From Verrucomicrobiota bacterium (lineage in GTDB: Bacteria; Verrucomicrobiota; Verrucomicrobiia; Verrucomicrobiales; Verrucomicrobiaceae): a stretch of 64,000 bases of DNA. Below, in pieces: positions 36,257 through 45,267 of the stretch (positions within the stretch are counted from its first letter, which is position 1; each line of letters starts with the position of its first letter). The translations under genes and the position numbers were made by a program. Under the pieces are notes generated by a model that had not been told where the DNA came from, did no database searches, and was given only the letters and a program-made list of their open reading frames with translations. The stretch spans positions 124,001 through 188,000 of the forward strand of contig JAFLEI010000004.1 in the NCBI GenBank assembly GCA_017301975.1, in the 5' to 3' direction.

Positions 36257-38389
36257 TTACCACTTCCACTCGATGCCGCCGTAGAAGGCGCGGCCGTCGC
36301 CGGGGAGAAAAACCGCGGTGCTGCCGGCCACGGTGGCATTGGCCACCACGTTGACGGTGGGGCTGTAGGTTTCATCGGTGAGGTTGCGGGCCTCCACATA
36401 GAAGGACAGGCCCTTCTTGGTGCGGTAGCCCAGCTTCAGGCCCAGCAGCGCGTAGGGATCTGCAAAGGTGGTGCGCGCCAGATCGGCCGCATACTTGAAG
36501 GGAGACCACTCCAGCGTGGGGCCGGCGTAGAAGCCGCAGGGATGCTCATAGAGCAGCTGCGCGCGGTAATAGACCGGCGAGTAGCCCGGCAGCAGGCGGC
36601 TGCCATAGGCGGCGTCCTTGTTGAAGCTAAAATGGTTCCAAAGGAAGTTCTGGTTCAGCACCAGGCGATCAGACGACACCGCGAGATCGCGCAGCAGATC
36701 CGCATTCAGCGCAAACTCGACGCCCTGATGGATGGTGCTGCCGGCGTTCACGGTGGTCGTGGGGCCGAGAATCGGCGAACCCAGGGCGAGGAGCTCGCGC
36801 TCCACCCAGGCATAGTAGTAGCTGAAGTCCCAGGCCACGCGCCCGCGCTGGCCGCGTGTGCCGATCTCCAAAGTGGTGGCGGTCTGCGGCTTCAGCGCCA
36901 GCAGGCCATTGCCCGCAGGGGTGGCTTCGCCAAGTGTGGGCGGCTCAAAGCTGCGGCTCGCATTGAAATAGATCTGCGTCTTGGGATCCACCTCATACAG
37001 CAGGCCCAGCTTCGGGCTGAAGCCCCAGGCTTCGAGGCGGTCGCTGTTGTTCGCGAGGTTCGGCAGGCCGGTGAACTGGCCCGGCGGATTCACACCGGTA
37101 AAGGTCTGCAGTTCATCGAGTTCACGCGAGGCATAGGCCACCTGCGCTCCGGCAAACGCGGAAAGCTTGTCCGTGAGCTGCAGCTTGTCCTGGAAGTAGA
37201 AATTGAAGTTCGTGGACTGCTGCCGGTAGGCGCCCACCTGCGCGCCGCGTGCGCCGTTGATGTTGAAGAAGCGGTTGTCATTCGTCCCGCCATACATGAA
37301 GCCCGTGCCCACGGTGAGGGTGTTTTCATGCCCCAGCAGCCTGCCCTTGTGCTCGTAGCGCAGGTCAAAACCGAGGTCGTTGCTGAGCTGGTCGATGACC
37401 TGGAAGATCGGATGATTCAGATCCTTCCAGGACCAGAAGGTGGACAGCGTCAGGGTGTTGTCTCCGTCGCTGTAGGTCAGCTTGTCCGCCAGGCGGAAGA
37501 GCCGGTAGTCGCGCTCCTGGTAGCCTGCGCCACCGGCCACCGTCGGGATGAAGGAGCCCGGCGCCGCCTGCTGCGGATTGTTCTGCATCTGCGCCTTGGT
37601 CAGGTTTCCAGGGAGCTGCGAGTTGCTGTCCACATAGGTGATGTAGAGGCGGTTCTCCAGGTTCGGGCTGATCTTGGTGCCCACGTTCGCAAACACGCGG
37701 AAGCTCTCCTGCTTGCTCCAGTCGCGGAAGCCGTCCGAGTGGGAGGCGGTGATGCTCACATACATGTCCGTCTTGCCGCTGACAAAGCCGGAGGAGATCT
37801 GCGCACGCTGCGTGTTGAAGCTGCCGATCTCCACGCGTGCCTGGGAGGCCGGCGCGGTGTAGCCGGTGTTGGAGATGAAGTTGATCGCACCGCCGAGCGT
37901 GGAGGAGCCGTACTGCAGCGCGTTCGCACCACGGAAGACCTCGACGTAGTTCGCCGTCAGCGGCTCGATGGCCTGCATGTCAAAGCCGCCGTCCGCCAGG
38001 TTCAACGGCATGCCGTCCTGCATCATCCAGATGCCGCGACCATGGAAGGTGCGCTGCAGGCCGGAGCCACGGATGGAGAGACGCGACTCCTCCGCACCGA
38101 AGCGCGACTGAATCAGCACGCCGGGCGCGAAGTCCAGCGCGTCCTTCAGCGTGGAGGCACGGCCGCGTTTGTAAAAGTCCGCATCCACCACGCCAGCACC
38201 GCCGGGCGTGGATGCAGCGATCTGTTCCTTGCGTGTTTCCAGGCTGGGAACCGTGAGCGAGGGTGATCCTTTGTTTGCCGTGATGACGACTTCGGGCAGT
38301 TCGGTCGTCGGGGTTTTCTTGGGGGTGGCGGTCTGCGCGAGCGCCGCGCTGGTCAGAGAGAATAAAAAGAGAAAAGAGAATGGTTTCAT
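36257..38389 (-). CDS. TonB-dependent outer-membrane receptor
   Basis: The start at 38389 gives 710 aa with a signal peptide (MKPFSFLFLFSLTSAALAQ). A TonB-box-like ELPEVVITANK at about 35-45 leads the plug domain with APGVLIQSRFGAEESRLSIRGSGLQRTFHGRGIWMMQDGMPLN and a DGGFDMQAIEPL region, then the 22-strand barrel ending in FYGGIEWKW with a C-terminal aromatic residue. It imports a metal complex or siderophore using TonB-ExbBD. The neighbours (HMA, SCO, cytochrome c) suggest copper, but the substrate is not shown by sequence. Confidence 0.92.
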   Translation of the reverse strand: MKPFSFLFLFSLTSAALAQTATPKKTPTTELPEVVITANKGSPSLTVPSLETRKEQIAASTPGGAGVVDADFYKRGRASTLKDALDFAPGVLIQSRFGAEESRLSIRGSGLQRTFHGRGIWMMQDGMPLNLADGGFDMQAIEPLTANYVEVFRGANALQYGSSTLGGAINFISNTGYTAPASQARVEIGSFNTQRAQISSGFVSGKTDMYVSITASHSDGFRDWSKQESFRVFANVGTKISPNLENRLYITYVDSNSQLPGNLTKAQMQNNPQQAAPGSFIPTVAGGAGYQERDYRLFRLADKLTYSDGDNTLTLSTFWSWKDLNHPIFQVIDQLSNDLGFDLRYEHKGRLLGHENTLTVGTGFMYGGTNDNRFFNINGARGAQVGAYRQQSTNFNFYFQDKLQLTDKLSAFAGAQVAYASRELDELQTFTGVNPPGQFTGLPNLANNSDRLEAWGFSPKLGLLYEVDPKTQIYFNASRSFEPPTLGEATPAGNGLLALKPQTATTLEIGTRGQRGRVAWDFSYYYAWVERELLALGSPILGPTTTVNAGSTIHQGVEFALNADLLRDLAVSSDRLVLNQNFLWNHFSFNKDAAYGSRLLPGYSPVYYRAQLLYEHPCGFYAGPTLEWSPFKYAADLARTTFADPYALLGLKLGYRTKKGLSFYVEARNLTDETYSPTVNVVANATVAGSTAVFLPGDGRAFYGGIEWKW

Positions 38390-38445
38390 GAATGGATGCG
38401 GGAGACAGGCAGCCGCGCGGAAGGCGGCATGCGAATGGGGGGTAG

Positions 38446-38499
38446 GCCGGACTTCCAAGTCCGGCGTGTGGCGGAGAAAAGCGGTTTGGGAAAACCGCT
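38446..38499. repeat. Two hairpins between the TonB receptor and its upstream gene
   Basis: GCCGGACTT/AAGTCCGGC forms a perfect 9-bp stem at 38446-38465 (loop CC), and AGCGGTTT/AAACCGCT forms another at 38480-38499. Neither has a T tract. They may be REP-type repeats or mRNA-stabilising hairpins between two genes of the same strand. Confidence 0.55.
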
Positions 38500-38507
38500 C
38501 GACAAGT

Positions 38508-38927
38508 TCAAACCAGCCCGCGTCGTGGCGGTGGTGGCTCCGGCAGTTCGTTTCGTTTCACCATCATCCCGCGAATCATCGCGAATGAAATCGTGTCTCC
38601 AGCAGGAGGAGTCAGCACCACCGTGCCCGTGAGCACCGCCGCCAGCCCCTTTGCGGCATCCTCTTCCTGCGTGCCTTGTTCGCGGTTGTTGGAGTCTTGC
38701 GTCCCCTCCTTCACCTTCTTGCAGAGCTCGCAGGCATGCTGCCCGTCAAAAGTCTTCTCCACGGCCTCGATCACCGATCCCTCACGCGCAAAACTGATGA
38801 ACATCCCCGTCCACGCGATGCCTTGCAGCAGCGCCCATTGCAGCCCCAGCGCCAGGCACAGCAGCAGCACCAGCCCACGCTGCGTGTGGCGCAGCCAGGA
38901 GCGTGGAAGTGATGCGGCGGGAGGCAT
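38508..38927 (-). CDS. CxxC membrane protein, paralogue of 40671-41096
   Basis: The 139-aa protein has a hydrophobic N-terminal segment (GLVLLLCLALGLQWALLQGIAWTGMFI) and then FDGQHACELCKKVKEG, where a CxxC lies after a His. The motif could bind copper or heme. The C-terminal half is Pro-rich and ends in PEPPPPRR. The family seems to recur in Verrucomicrobia, from memory. It lies between the TonB receptor and an HMA-domain gene, all on the minus strand. Confidence 0.7.
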   Translation of the reverse strand: MPPAASLPRSWLRHTQRGLVLLLCLALGLQWALLQGIAWTGMFISFAREGSVIEAVEKTFDGQHACELCKKVKEGTQDSNNREQGTQEEDAAKGLAAVLTGTVVLTPPAGDTISFAMIRGMMVKRNELPEPPPPRRGLV

Positions 38928-38976
38928 GGGGGGCGATTATGGAAGCGGGAGTTTCAGTGTCAAGACAAGCACGGGG

Positions 38977-39297
38977 TTACTTCGCCTGGAGCAGCTTCAG
39001 GCTGCGGATGTCATACATCTTCGCATCGTCTCCCAGCGCCTTCACGGCATCCTCGCGGGTGATCCGCGCGTTGGTGGCGATGATTTCGAGCCTGGGCAGG
39101 CCACCCTTTTCATTGCGCGTGATTTTGACGCTCTGCACGTCCGGGAGCTTTTTCATCGCCGCTTCGACTTTGTTCGTACAGTGGATGCACATGATGCCGG
39201 CGACTTCGCCCTGATAGGTGAATGTTACCGGATCTCCGGCGGTGCATGAAGTGGCGATGGCGATGAGACTGAGGAGGAGTGTGAGAAGGTGTTTCAT
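38977..39297 (-). CDS. Exported HMA (heavy-metal-associated) domain protein
   Basis: The 106-aa protein has an N-terminal signal with a lipobox-like Thr-Ser-Cys near residue 18. The HMA core follows: VTFTYQGEVAGIMCIHCTNKVEAAMKKLPDVQSVKI, with a CxxC metal-binding pair. HMA domains shuttle copper or similar soft metals. Its position next to a SCO gene supports a role in copper delivery in the periplasm, by inference. Confidence 0.85.
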   Translation of the reverse strand: MKHLLTLLLSLIAIATSCTAGDPVTFTYQGEVAGIMCIHCTNKVEAAMKKLPDVQSVKITRNEKGGLPRLEIIATNARITREDAVKALGDDAKMYDIRSLKLLQAK

Positions 39298-39321
39298 AAA
39301 CTTTGGATGTGGGGTGTTGGA

Positions 39322-40047
39322 TTATTCGGCGGGGTTGTCGAGCAGGCGCTGCACGTCACGATCGAGCTTTTCGATCATGAGCGTGGCGATCTCGGCCTGA
39401 GGGTGGAAGACGGCGTAGTAGCCGCGCACGCGGCCTTTACGGTCGATGAGCACGAGGCGCAGGTCGTGCTCGTAGAGGTCCAGCGGGTTGATGCGCTTTT
39501 CCTCCGGGATGGGTGCTGGAGCCTGCAGTTGCAGGTCGTAGGTCATGTAGTCCCAGATGCGCTGCTGCTCACCGGTCACGAACCACCAGGGGTCTTCCGG
39601 CTTTGCGCCCACGCCTTCGGCGTAGGCCTTGAGGAAGCCTGAGGTGTCGCGCTCCGGAGCCACCGCCAGCGAGACCAGATGGAAATCCGGCCGCGTGCGA
39701 TAGGCGGCATTGAGCTTCTGCATCTGCGCCACCACTGCCGCGCATCCATGCGGACACACGGTGTAGAGGCAGGCCATGACGGTGACCTTTCCGCGCAGGG
39801 CGGAAAGCTTCACCATCTGCCCGCTGCGCTCGGTGGCTTCGAGGTCGCCTTTGATTTGCGTGACCACTGGCAGCGGTGCCTGCGGGAGCGCCTGCCGGGC
39901 ATAATGCCCCAGCACCAGCACACCCGCGATGGCCATGCCAATGCCCAGACCCATGCGCACCCAGGAGCCGGTGCTGATGCGATGATCAGCCCCGGCTGAG
40001 GAGTAGCGAATGCCCGGCGGCGGAGACTCTGGAGGTGAATCCGGCAT
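39322..40047 (-). CDS. SCO-family thioredoxin-fold protein
   Basis: The start at 40047 gives 241 aa; a longer frame upstream overlaps the cytochrome c gene and was rejected. One N-terminal transmembrane helix (about 30-50) anchors it outside the membrane. The redox-active pair is in VCPHGCAAVV (CxxxC pattern near residue 98), and a conserved His is in YEHDLRLVLID. SCO proteins insert copper into cytochrome oxidase. It starts 4 bp after the cytochrome c gene's stop, so the two form an operon. Confidence 0.88.
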   Translation of the reverse strand: MPDSPPESPPPGIRYSSAGADHRISTGSWVRMGLGIGMAIAGVLVLGHYARQALPQAPLPVVTQIKGDLEATERSGQMVKLSALRGKVTVMACLYTVCPHGCAAVVAQMQKLNAAYRTRPDFHLVSLAVAPERDTSGFLKAYAEGVGAKPEDPWWFVTGEQQRIWDYMTYDLQLQAPAPIPEEKRINPLDLYEHDLRLVLIDRKGRVRGYYAVFHPQAEIATLMIEKLDRDVQRLLDNPAE

Positions 40048-40051
40048 CGTG

Positions 40052-40522
40052 TTATTCGGTGGGGATTTTGAGGATTTCCGCCTCCGTCCACATCGCGCTG
40101 CGGGCCTTCTCAGCCTCGCGGATGGCCGCGACTTCGGCGGGCGTGACAGCACCGGCCTTGTTGCCAAAGCTGCTGCGCACGTAGGTCAGCACATCGGCGA
40201 TCTGCGTGTCGCTCAGTGCCGCGCCCTGCGGCGGCATCAGCGGCGCGGGAGAGGCGAAGGGTTTGCCATTCAGCGTGATGGGGCCGGTGAAGCCATGCAG
40301 CACCATGCGGATGATGCGGTCCGGCTTTTTCGCCGCCACCCAGTCAGAGCTGGCCAGCGGTGGAAACATGCCCGGCAGGCCCAGGCCCGTGGGCTGATGG
40401 CACGCGAAGCAGACCTGCATGTAAACCGTCTGTCCGCGTGCGAGGGAATCCTGCGCGTGGATGAGCGAAGTGAAGGGCAGCACGCAAACGGCTGCGACGA
40501 GGTGTTTTGAAAAAAGGAACAT
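40052..40522 (-). CDS. Cytochrome c, monoheme, exported
   Basis: The start at 40522 gives 156 aa with a signal peptide (cleaved near LIHAQD). The heme motif CFACH follows at about residue 38, and the axial methionine is probably in PLMPPQGAALSDTQIADVLTYVRSSFG, the usual class-I ending. It may carry electrons to a terminal oxidase; it is followed by a SCO gene on the same strand. Confidence 0.9.
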   Translation of the reverse strand: MFLFSKHLVAAVCVLPFTSLIHAQDSLARGQTVYMQVCFACHQPTGLGLPGMFPPLASSDWVAAKKPDRIIRMVLHGFTGPITLNGKPFASPAPLMPPQGAALSDTQIADVLTYVRSSFGNKAGAVTPAEVAAIREAEKARSAMWTEAEILKIPTE

Positions 40523-40670
40523 GAAAAAGGAATGAGTGGGGACGCATGAACGGAAGACCTCGCACGCCATGAGCGTCCCCTTCAGGGCATGGCGGTGCGG
40601 ATGGGGGTGATTGCAGCCACGCGGCAAATCAGACGCCTGCGAGTTCAGGCGGCGGGTGCGTGCATGGGGC

Positions 40671-41096
40671 TCAGCTCAGAGAGCGGAGATTGCTGCCGCA
40701 TCGTGGCGGTGGTGTCTCCGGCAGTTCGGTGCGTTGCACCACTCTCTCGCGAATAGTCGCGAAGGAAATCGTCTCCGCTGCTGGGGCGACCAGAGTCGTC
40801 ATTTCCACCAGCACGGCATTGATCTTCTGCATGGACTGTCCCGCCTGCTGGGTTTGCTTGCGGTTGGAGCTGTTGCCTTCCTTCACTTTTTTGCACAACG
40901 CACAGCCATGCTGCCCGTCGAAGGTTTTCTGCACCGCCTCCATCACCGATCCTTCGCTGGCAAAGGAGACCAGCATCCCCGCCCACGCGACTCCCTGCAG
41001 CAGCGCCCAGTGCACACCGAGCGATAGACAGACCACACCCACGATCACCAGCCGCGCGATTCGCGGCAGCAGCGATGCTTGGGAGCGTGAGAACAT
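40671..41096 (-). CDS. CxxC membrane protein, paralogue of 38508-38927
   Basis: The 141-aa protein has a hydrophobic N-terminus (LVIVGVVCLSLGVHWALLQGVAWAGMLV) followed by FDGQHGCALCKKVKEGN, the same motif and spacing as the 38508 protein. Further shared segments are FASEGSVMEAVQKTFDGQH and the C-terminal ETISFATIRERVVQRTELPETPPPR. Both bracket the HMA-SCO-cytochrome c genes. Function unknown, possibly metal or redox sensing. Confidence 0.7.
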   Translation of the reverse strand: MFSRSQASLLPRIARLVIVGVVCLSLGVHWALLQGVAWAGMLVSFASEGSVMEAVQKTFDGQHGCALCKKVKEGNSSNRKQTQQAGQSMQKINAVLVEMTTLVAPAAETISFATIRERVVQRTELPETPPPRCGSNLRSLS

Positions 41097-41140
41097 GGCA
41101 TGAGTATGGTGGCACGCCGCAGAGTGTCAACTGCGCGGCG

Positions 41141-43864
41141 TTATCGCAGCATCTCAAACCACGCCAGCAGGTCGAGAATCTGCTCCGCCTTCAGCGAATT
41201 GAGCAAACCGGCGGGCATCGGCGAAATCTCGGACACGCTGCGTTCCTTGATCATGGCCTTGGCGATCTCGCTCCTTTCGGGAGCGAGCGGATTGGGCCGC
41301 AGCACCACGCGTTCATCGTCCTCGCTTTCCAGGCTGCCGGTGATGGTTTTGCCATCGCTGGTCTTCACCGTCACGTAGCGGAATTTTTCGTCGATGAACT
41401 TGGAGGGAGTGAGAATGTGGTCCAGCAGGTCGCGGCGGTTGAAGCGCGCCGACACCTGCACCAGATCCGGCCCAAATACGCCCGCTGGCAGCGTGGGGTC
41501 GCTGCTCACCTTATGGCAGAACACACACTGCGCACGGATGAGCGCATCCTTCGCGCTGTCGCGGCTGCGCGTCTTCGCATCCATCTTCGCCAGCAGCGGC
41601 GTCAGATCTTCCAGCGTCCAGTTCTTGAACGAATGCCCCGGCAGCGCGTGTGCGGAAAGCACTGCAGGCTTTGCCGGCGAGATCACTGCCGCGAGCTGCG
41701 TGGCCTCCTCCGGCTTCAGCGCCGCCGCCAGCTCGCTGCGCGTGTCGCTGATCGCTTTGAAGAAGGTGGAGGCGCCGTTCATTTTCTCCGCCTTGTTTAG
41801 CGCTTCAAACGCGATGCGCCGCTGCTCCAGCGTCCAGCCGTCTTTGAGATAGCGCAGCATGAAGGGGTAGTAGAGCAGGTCCTCCGAAGTCGTGGCCGCT
41901 TTGAGGAGAGGCATCGTTTTCTCGATGACCTTGGGAGATTTCAGATAGACGAGGAGGCGGCAGAGTTCGCGGTTGAGAAAAGTTTCGGATTGGGGATACA
42001 CCGTCCAGGCCATGAGCTTCTGATGATGCGCCTCATCCGGTGCTCCGTGTCGTGCGGTCACCACCGCGATCACCCGCAAGGCATCCAAAGTCGGTGCAGG
42101 CGATGCCTTCAAAACGGCATCGAGAATCGCCGGCAGATCGCTGGACTGACCCACACGCGCAAGGGCCAGCAAAGCTTTCATATCCTTGGAGTGCAGCGCC
42201 TGCTCGCGCCATTCACTGATCGGCTGGCTTTCCAACCGCATGCGCTCGGCGTGTTTTGACAAGGCGGCGCTTAGTGGCTTGGCTGCGACTGCTTTCTGTT
42301 GAACCCGGTTGCCTGCATAAGTCACACGATACAGCCCGCTCTGGGTTCCACGTCCACCGGTGGTAAACCACATGGCTCCGTCCGGACCGATGCAGCCGTC
42401 GGTGACGTTCAGCGGCCTGCCTGCCACGAAGGTCTCCTGCGTCACGATGCTGTCAAAATACACCGCGATGATGCGCCCGTAGCTCCAGTCCAGCAGGTAG
42501 AGCGCGTCCTGATATTTCTGCGGAAACTCGGTCCCATACCCAAAGTAAATCCCCGTCGGCGAAGACAGCCCAATGTCGATCACACTCGGCAGCGTGTCCG
42601 CATACCACGCCGGAAAGCGCCCCGTGCCTCTGCGCCATCCATAGTCCCCGCCGGGCACGATCTGCAGCACACGCGTCGGCATGTACCACGGCGTGCCGAC
42701 ATCCCGCTCCATATCCGCATCGAAGGTGAAGAGGTCGCCATGGTTGTTAAACGCGATGTCCAGCGGATTGCGCAGCCCGCCCGCGAGCAGGGTGATCTTG
42801 CTGCCGTCCGGCTTCACGCGCAGGATGTGGCCGGCGGGGAGTTCGACGTTGCCGTCAAACATGCTGCCGTCCCATGGGTTGGGGATGAGCTGGTCGGGCG
42901 CGTAGTTTTTCAGCGGTGAAGAGGGATCAAGGTTCTTGGGCAGCAGCACGTTGTTGCCATGCGCCACGTAGATGTCGCCATCCGGGCCGAGCTTGATGTG
43001 ATTGCGGCCATGGCCCACGCCGCCTTCGGTGCGCATCAGCTCCTGACGTTTTTCAAAGGTGCCGTCGCCATCCGCGTCGGTCAGGCGGAAGAGCGCTTTC
43101 GAATTGTTGGCGTTGGCGAAGAGCGAGCCATGCGCATAGAGCAGGCCGCGACATTCGAGCAGTTCGTCATCGATCACTTCCACCTTCTGATCTCCGCTGC
43201 CGCTGAGTGTGAGGCGAAGCAGGCCCTTCTTCTCCTTGCCCAGCGTGATGCGTCCTTCCGGATCAAAGGCCATGGACACCCACGAGTCCTCCCCCGGTTG
43301 CGCGGAGCGGATCAGCTCCGCCTTGAAGCCCGGCGGCAGTGTCAGCGTGGCGGGATCAGTGGCCTGATTTTGCGCGCCGGGCTTGGCGAGCTGCCAGGAG
43401 TTGTAGGCATCAAAGGTCTTCTTCAAATCGAAGGGGTTCGTGGCCGGATCGGCATCGGTGGGCCCCATCACCACCGCGTTCTGCCAGGTGGCATCTGTCA
43501 CGATCCAGCGCACGGCGGCGAGGTCGCCATTGAGCTCCAGCCTTGCGGCGGTTTTCGCTTTGCCCGGCACCTGGAGACCGAGTTTATGCGCTTTGCCATC
43601 GCCAAGCAACTGCGTGAGGTCGGTGCCCGTCGCTGTATCCGCGGCTTGGACGGTGGCGATGGTTTTGCCATCAAGCATGATTTCCATGGCGGCATCGCTG
43701 GCGGTGAGCAGCACCGCTTTGAGCAGCTTGCCCTCGTGTTTCACCTCATGAGTGAAAGTCGTGCCTTCCTTGGGTGCCTCCAGCCACTGCGGCACGGGCG
43801 GGCTGTTGGCGAGCTGGGCGAAGGCGCTGGCTGAAAGCAGCAGGAAGAGAAGGCAGCGGGACAT
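41141..43864 (-). CDS. PVC-type membrane-bound dehydrogenase with C-terminal cytochrome c domain
   Basis: The start at 43864 (ATG; a TTG six bases earlier is possible) gives 907 aa with a signal peptide. Residues about 185-560 fit the propeller-like dehydrogenase domain (LPPGFKAELIRSAQPGEDSWVSMAFDPEGRITLG ... LADADGDGTF type calcium-binding loop ... DGAMWFTTGGRG). A helical HEAT-like middle follows, then a heme domain with CVFCHKV near residue 785 and MPAGLLNSLKAEQILDLLAWFEM near the end. The family is common in Verrucomicrobia and Planctomycetes; substrate unknown. It stands just upstream of the CxxC gene on the same strand. Confidence 0.88.
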   Translation of the reverse strand: MSRCLLFLLLSASAFAQLANSPPVPQWLEAPKEGTTFTHEVKHEGKLLKAVLLTASDAAMEIMLDGKTIATVQAADTATGTDLTQLLGDGKAHKLGLQVPGKAKTAARLELNGDLAAVRWIVTDATWQNAVVMGPTDADPATNPFDLKKTFDAYNSWQLAKPGAQNQATDPATLTLPPGFKAELIRSAQPGEDSWVSMAFDPEGRITLGKEKKGLLRLTLSGSGDQKVEVIDDELLECRGLLYAHGSLFANANNSKALFRLTDADGDGTFEKRQELMRTEGGVGHGRNHIKLGPDGDIYVAHGNNVLLPKNLDPSSPLKNYAPDQLIPNPWDGSMFDGNVELPAGHILRVKPDGSKITLLAGGLRNPLDIAFNNHGDLFTFDADMERDVGTPWYMPTRVLQIVPGGDYGWRRGTGRFPAWYADTLPSVIDIGLSSPTGIYFGYGTEFPQKYQDALYLLDWSYGRIIAVYFDSIVTQETFVAGRPLNVTDGCIGPDGAMWFTTGGRGTQSGLYRVTYAGNRVQQKAVAAKPLSAALSKHAERMRLESQPISEWREQALHSKDMKALLALARVGQSSDLPAILDAVLKASPAPTLDALRVIAVVTARHGAPDEAHHQKLMAWTVYPQSETFLNRELCRLLVYLKSPKVIEKTMPLLKAATTSEDLLYYPFMLRYLKDGWTLEQRRIAFEALNKAEKMNGASTFFKAISDTRSELAAALKPEEATQLAAVISPAKPAVLSAHALPGHSFKNWTLEDLTPLLAKMDAKTRSRDSAKDALIRAQCVFCHKVSSDPTLPAGVFGPDLVQVSARFNRRDLLDHILTPSKFIDEKFRYVTVKTSDGKTITGSLESEDDERVVLRPNPLAPERSEIAKAMIKERSVSEISPMPAGLLNSLKAEQILDLLAWFEMLR

Positions 43865-43906
43865 GCGCAAAGAACGCGCGCTGTGGCAGAAGCCTGTCGG
43901 CGGAGA

Positions 43907-44371
43907 TCACAGCGGGTCGTTGCCGACGGTGAAGGTCACGTTTTGAATCCCGGCCTGATGCAGCGAATTGAGCACATCCACGATCCGCTCATAGCTCGCC
44001 TGCTCTTCCGCCTGAAGGGTCACGAGCCCAGGCTGGTTCTGCCGCATGGAAGAAGCCTCCACCCGGCGCAGCGTGCGGGTGAGCATGGGCAGAGCCTTGT
44101 CTTTTGGTGCATCAAAAGCTTCTTCGTTCAGCGTGACCGTGCCGTCTTCGAGAATGGCGATGGTGATTTCTTCCGCCGGGAACTTCACAAGCTGAGTGAG
44201 ATCATCCTGGCCCGGAAGTTTTGTTTTCAGCTCACGCTCCACTTTCACGGTGCCCGCCATGACCATGAAAAACAGCATGATGACGAAGACGACATCGATC
44301 ATGGGAGCGATCTGAAAACCAATCGTGATATCGTCGGAATGGATGCGATGTTTCATGGCCTGTGCGTGCAT
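43907..44371 (-). CDS. ExbD/TolR-family biopolymer transport protein
   Basis: The 154-aa product has the ExbD pattern: short cytoplasmic basic N-terminus, one transmembrane helix with the functional Asp (FQIAPMIDVVFVIMLFFMVMAG), and a periplasmic domain ending in YERIVDVLNSLHQAGIQNVTFTVG. A second Met at 44356 is an alternative start. No ExbB/TolQ or TonB gene is adjacent, so its partners are elsewhere. It could energise TonB-dependent receptors such as the one at 36.3 kb. Confidence 0.9.
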   Translation of the reverse strand: MHAQAMKHRIHSDDITIGFQIAPMIDVVFVIMLFFMVMAGTVKVERELKTKLPGQDDLTQLVKFPAEEITIAILEDGTVTLNEEAFDAPKDKALPMLTRTLRRVEASSMRQNQPGLVTLQAEEQASYERIVDVLNSLHQAGIQNVTFTVGNDPL

Positions 44372-44529
44372 GACGGCCCCTAATGGGGAATCTTGGGGTG
44401 GGTTTTTAAGCCTTAAAACTCGGCTTTCAGGTTGTATGGCGGGGGTCTTTTGGGTTAAATCACCAAGCTCTCAAACATTGAAAAGCAATGCAGTGCGTTC
44501 ATCGCTCAAAGTTTCTTAAGAACGGAGGC

Positions 44530-44558
44530 TTGACATTCTTTTGAAAATGAGTCTTCTA
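44530..44558 (+). promoter_or_regulatory. Possible promoter of the response-regulator gene
   Basis: A perfect TTGACA at 44530-44535 lies 32 bp before the GTG start. With a 17-bp spacer the -10 position reads CTTCTA, a poor match. If real, the leader would be very short. Weak. Confidence 0.3.
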
Positions 44559-44566
44559 GTCCGACC

Positions 44567-45205
44567 GTGAAAAGCAAAATCTATATACTCGACGACCACC
44601 CTATCGTTATCGAAGGGCTTAAGAAACTAATCGACCAGCAGGAAGACATGCAGGTCATCGGCAGCGCCGAAGATGCCAATACCGCGCTGCAGCAAATCGC
44701 CAAACTCAAGCCCGACGTAGTCGTGCTCGACATCACATTGAAGGACCGCAGTGGTGTGGACCTCATCAAAAAGCTGCGTGCCAGCCATCCAAACATGCAG
44801 ATCCTTGTGTACTCCATGCACGATGAAAACGTGTATGCAGAGCGCTGCCTGCGCGCCGGCGCCATGGGCTATGTGATGAAAGGCGAGCCGAGCACCCGCG
44901 TGCTGCAGGGCCTCCGTCAGGCGGCCGCTGGTTCCTTCTTCTTCAGCGCTTCCCTGCTCGGCAGCATCGTTTCTGGCGGCGGCCCTCGTGGCGGCTCCCG
45001 TGGCGAACCTGCCCGCATGCTCAGCGACCGCCAGCTCGAAATTTTCGAAATGGTCGGCCGTGGCTTCGACTCCCACAGTATCGCCGAAAAGCTGGCCCTC
45101 AGCGCCAAGACCGTGGACGCCCACAAGGCCAACATTCGTCAGAAGCTCGGCCTCGCCTCCGCACGCGAACTGCTCATGGAAGCCGTGCGCTGGGTGGAGA
45201 AATAG
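44567..45205 (+). CDS. NarL/LuxR-family response regulator
   Basis: The 212-aa protein starts with GTG at 44567. The receiver domain has the acidic pair in IYILDDHPIV (9-10), the phospho-acceptor Asp55 (VVVLDITLKD), Ser83 and Lys105 (YVMKG). A Gly-rich linker is followed by a LuxR-type helix-turn-helix: MLSDRQLEIFEMVGRGFDSHSIAEKLALSAKTVDAHKANIRQKLGLAS (about 150-198). It would switch target genes on phosphorylation. No sensor kinase is adjacent. A strong terminator follows. Confidence 0.93.
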   Translation: MKSKIYILDDHPIVIEGLKKLIDQQEDMQVIGSAEDANTALQQIAKLKPDVVVLDITLKDRSGVDLIKKLRASHPNMQILVYSMHDENVYAERCLRAGAMGYVMKGEPSTRVLQGLRQAAAGSFFFSASLLGSIVSGGGPRGGSRGEPARMLSDRQLEIFEMVGRGFDSHSIAEKLALSAKTVDAHKANIRQKLGLASARELLMEAVRWVEK

Positions 45206-45233
45206 GATCTCCTACAAACACAATTCTCAGCGG

Positions 45234-45263
45234 CGGGCGGTGTGCAAACACCGCCCGTTTTTT
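45234..45263 (+). terminator. Rho-independent terminator of the response-regulator gene
   Basis: Perfect 10-bp stem (45234-45243 with 45248-45257, CGGGCGGTGT/ACACCGCCCG), GCAA loop, then six T. It begins 29 bp past the stop. Confidence 0.93.
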
Positions 45264-45267
45264 GTGC

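Noticed and set aside
36074..38266. 730-codon plus-strand frame opposite the TonB receptor gene
   Set aside because: Antisense; begins inside the tandem repeat and has no family pattern.
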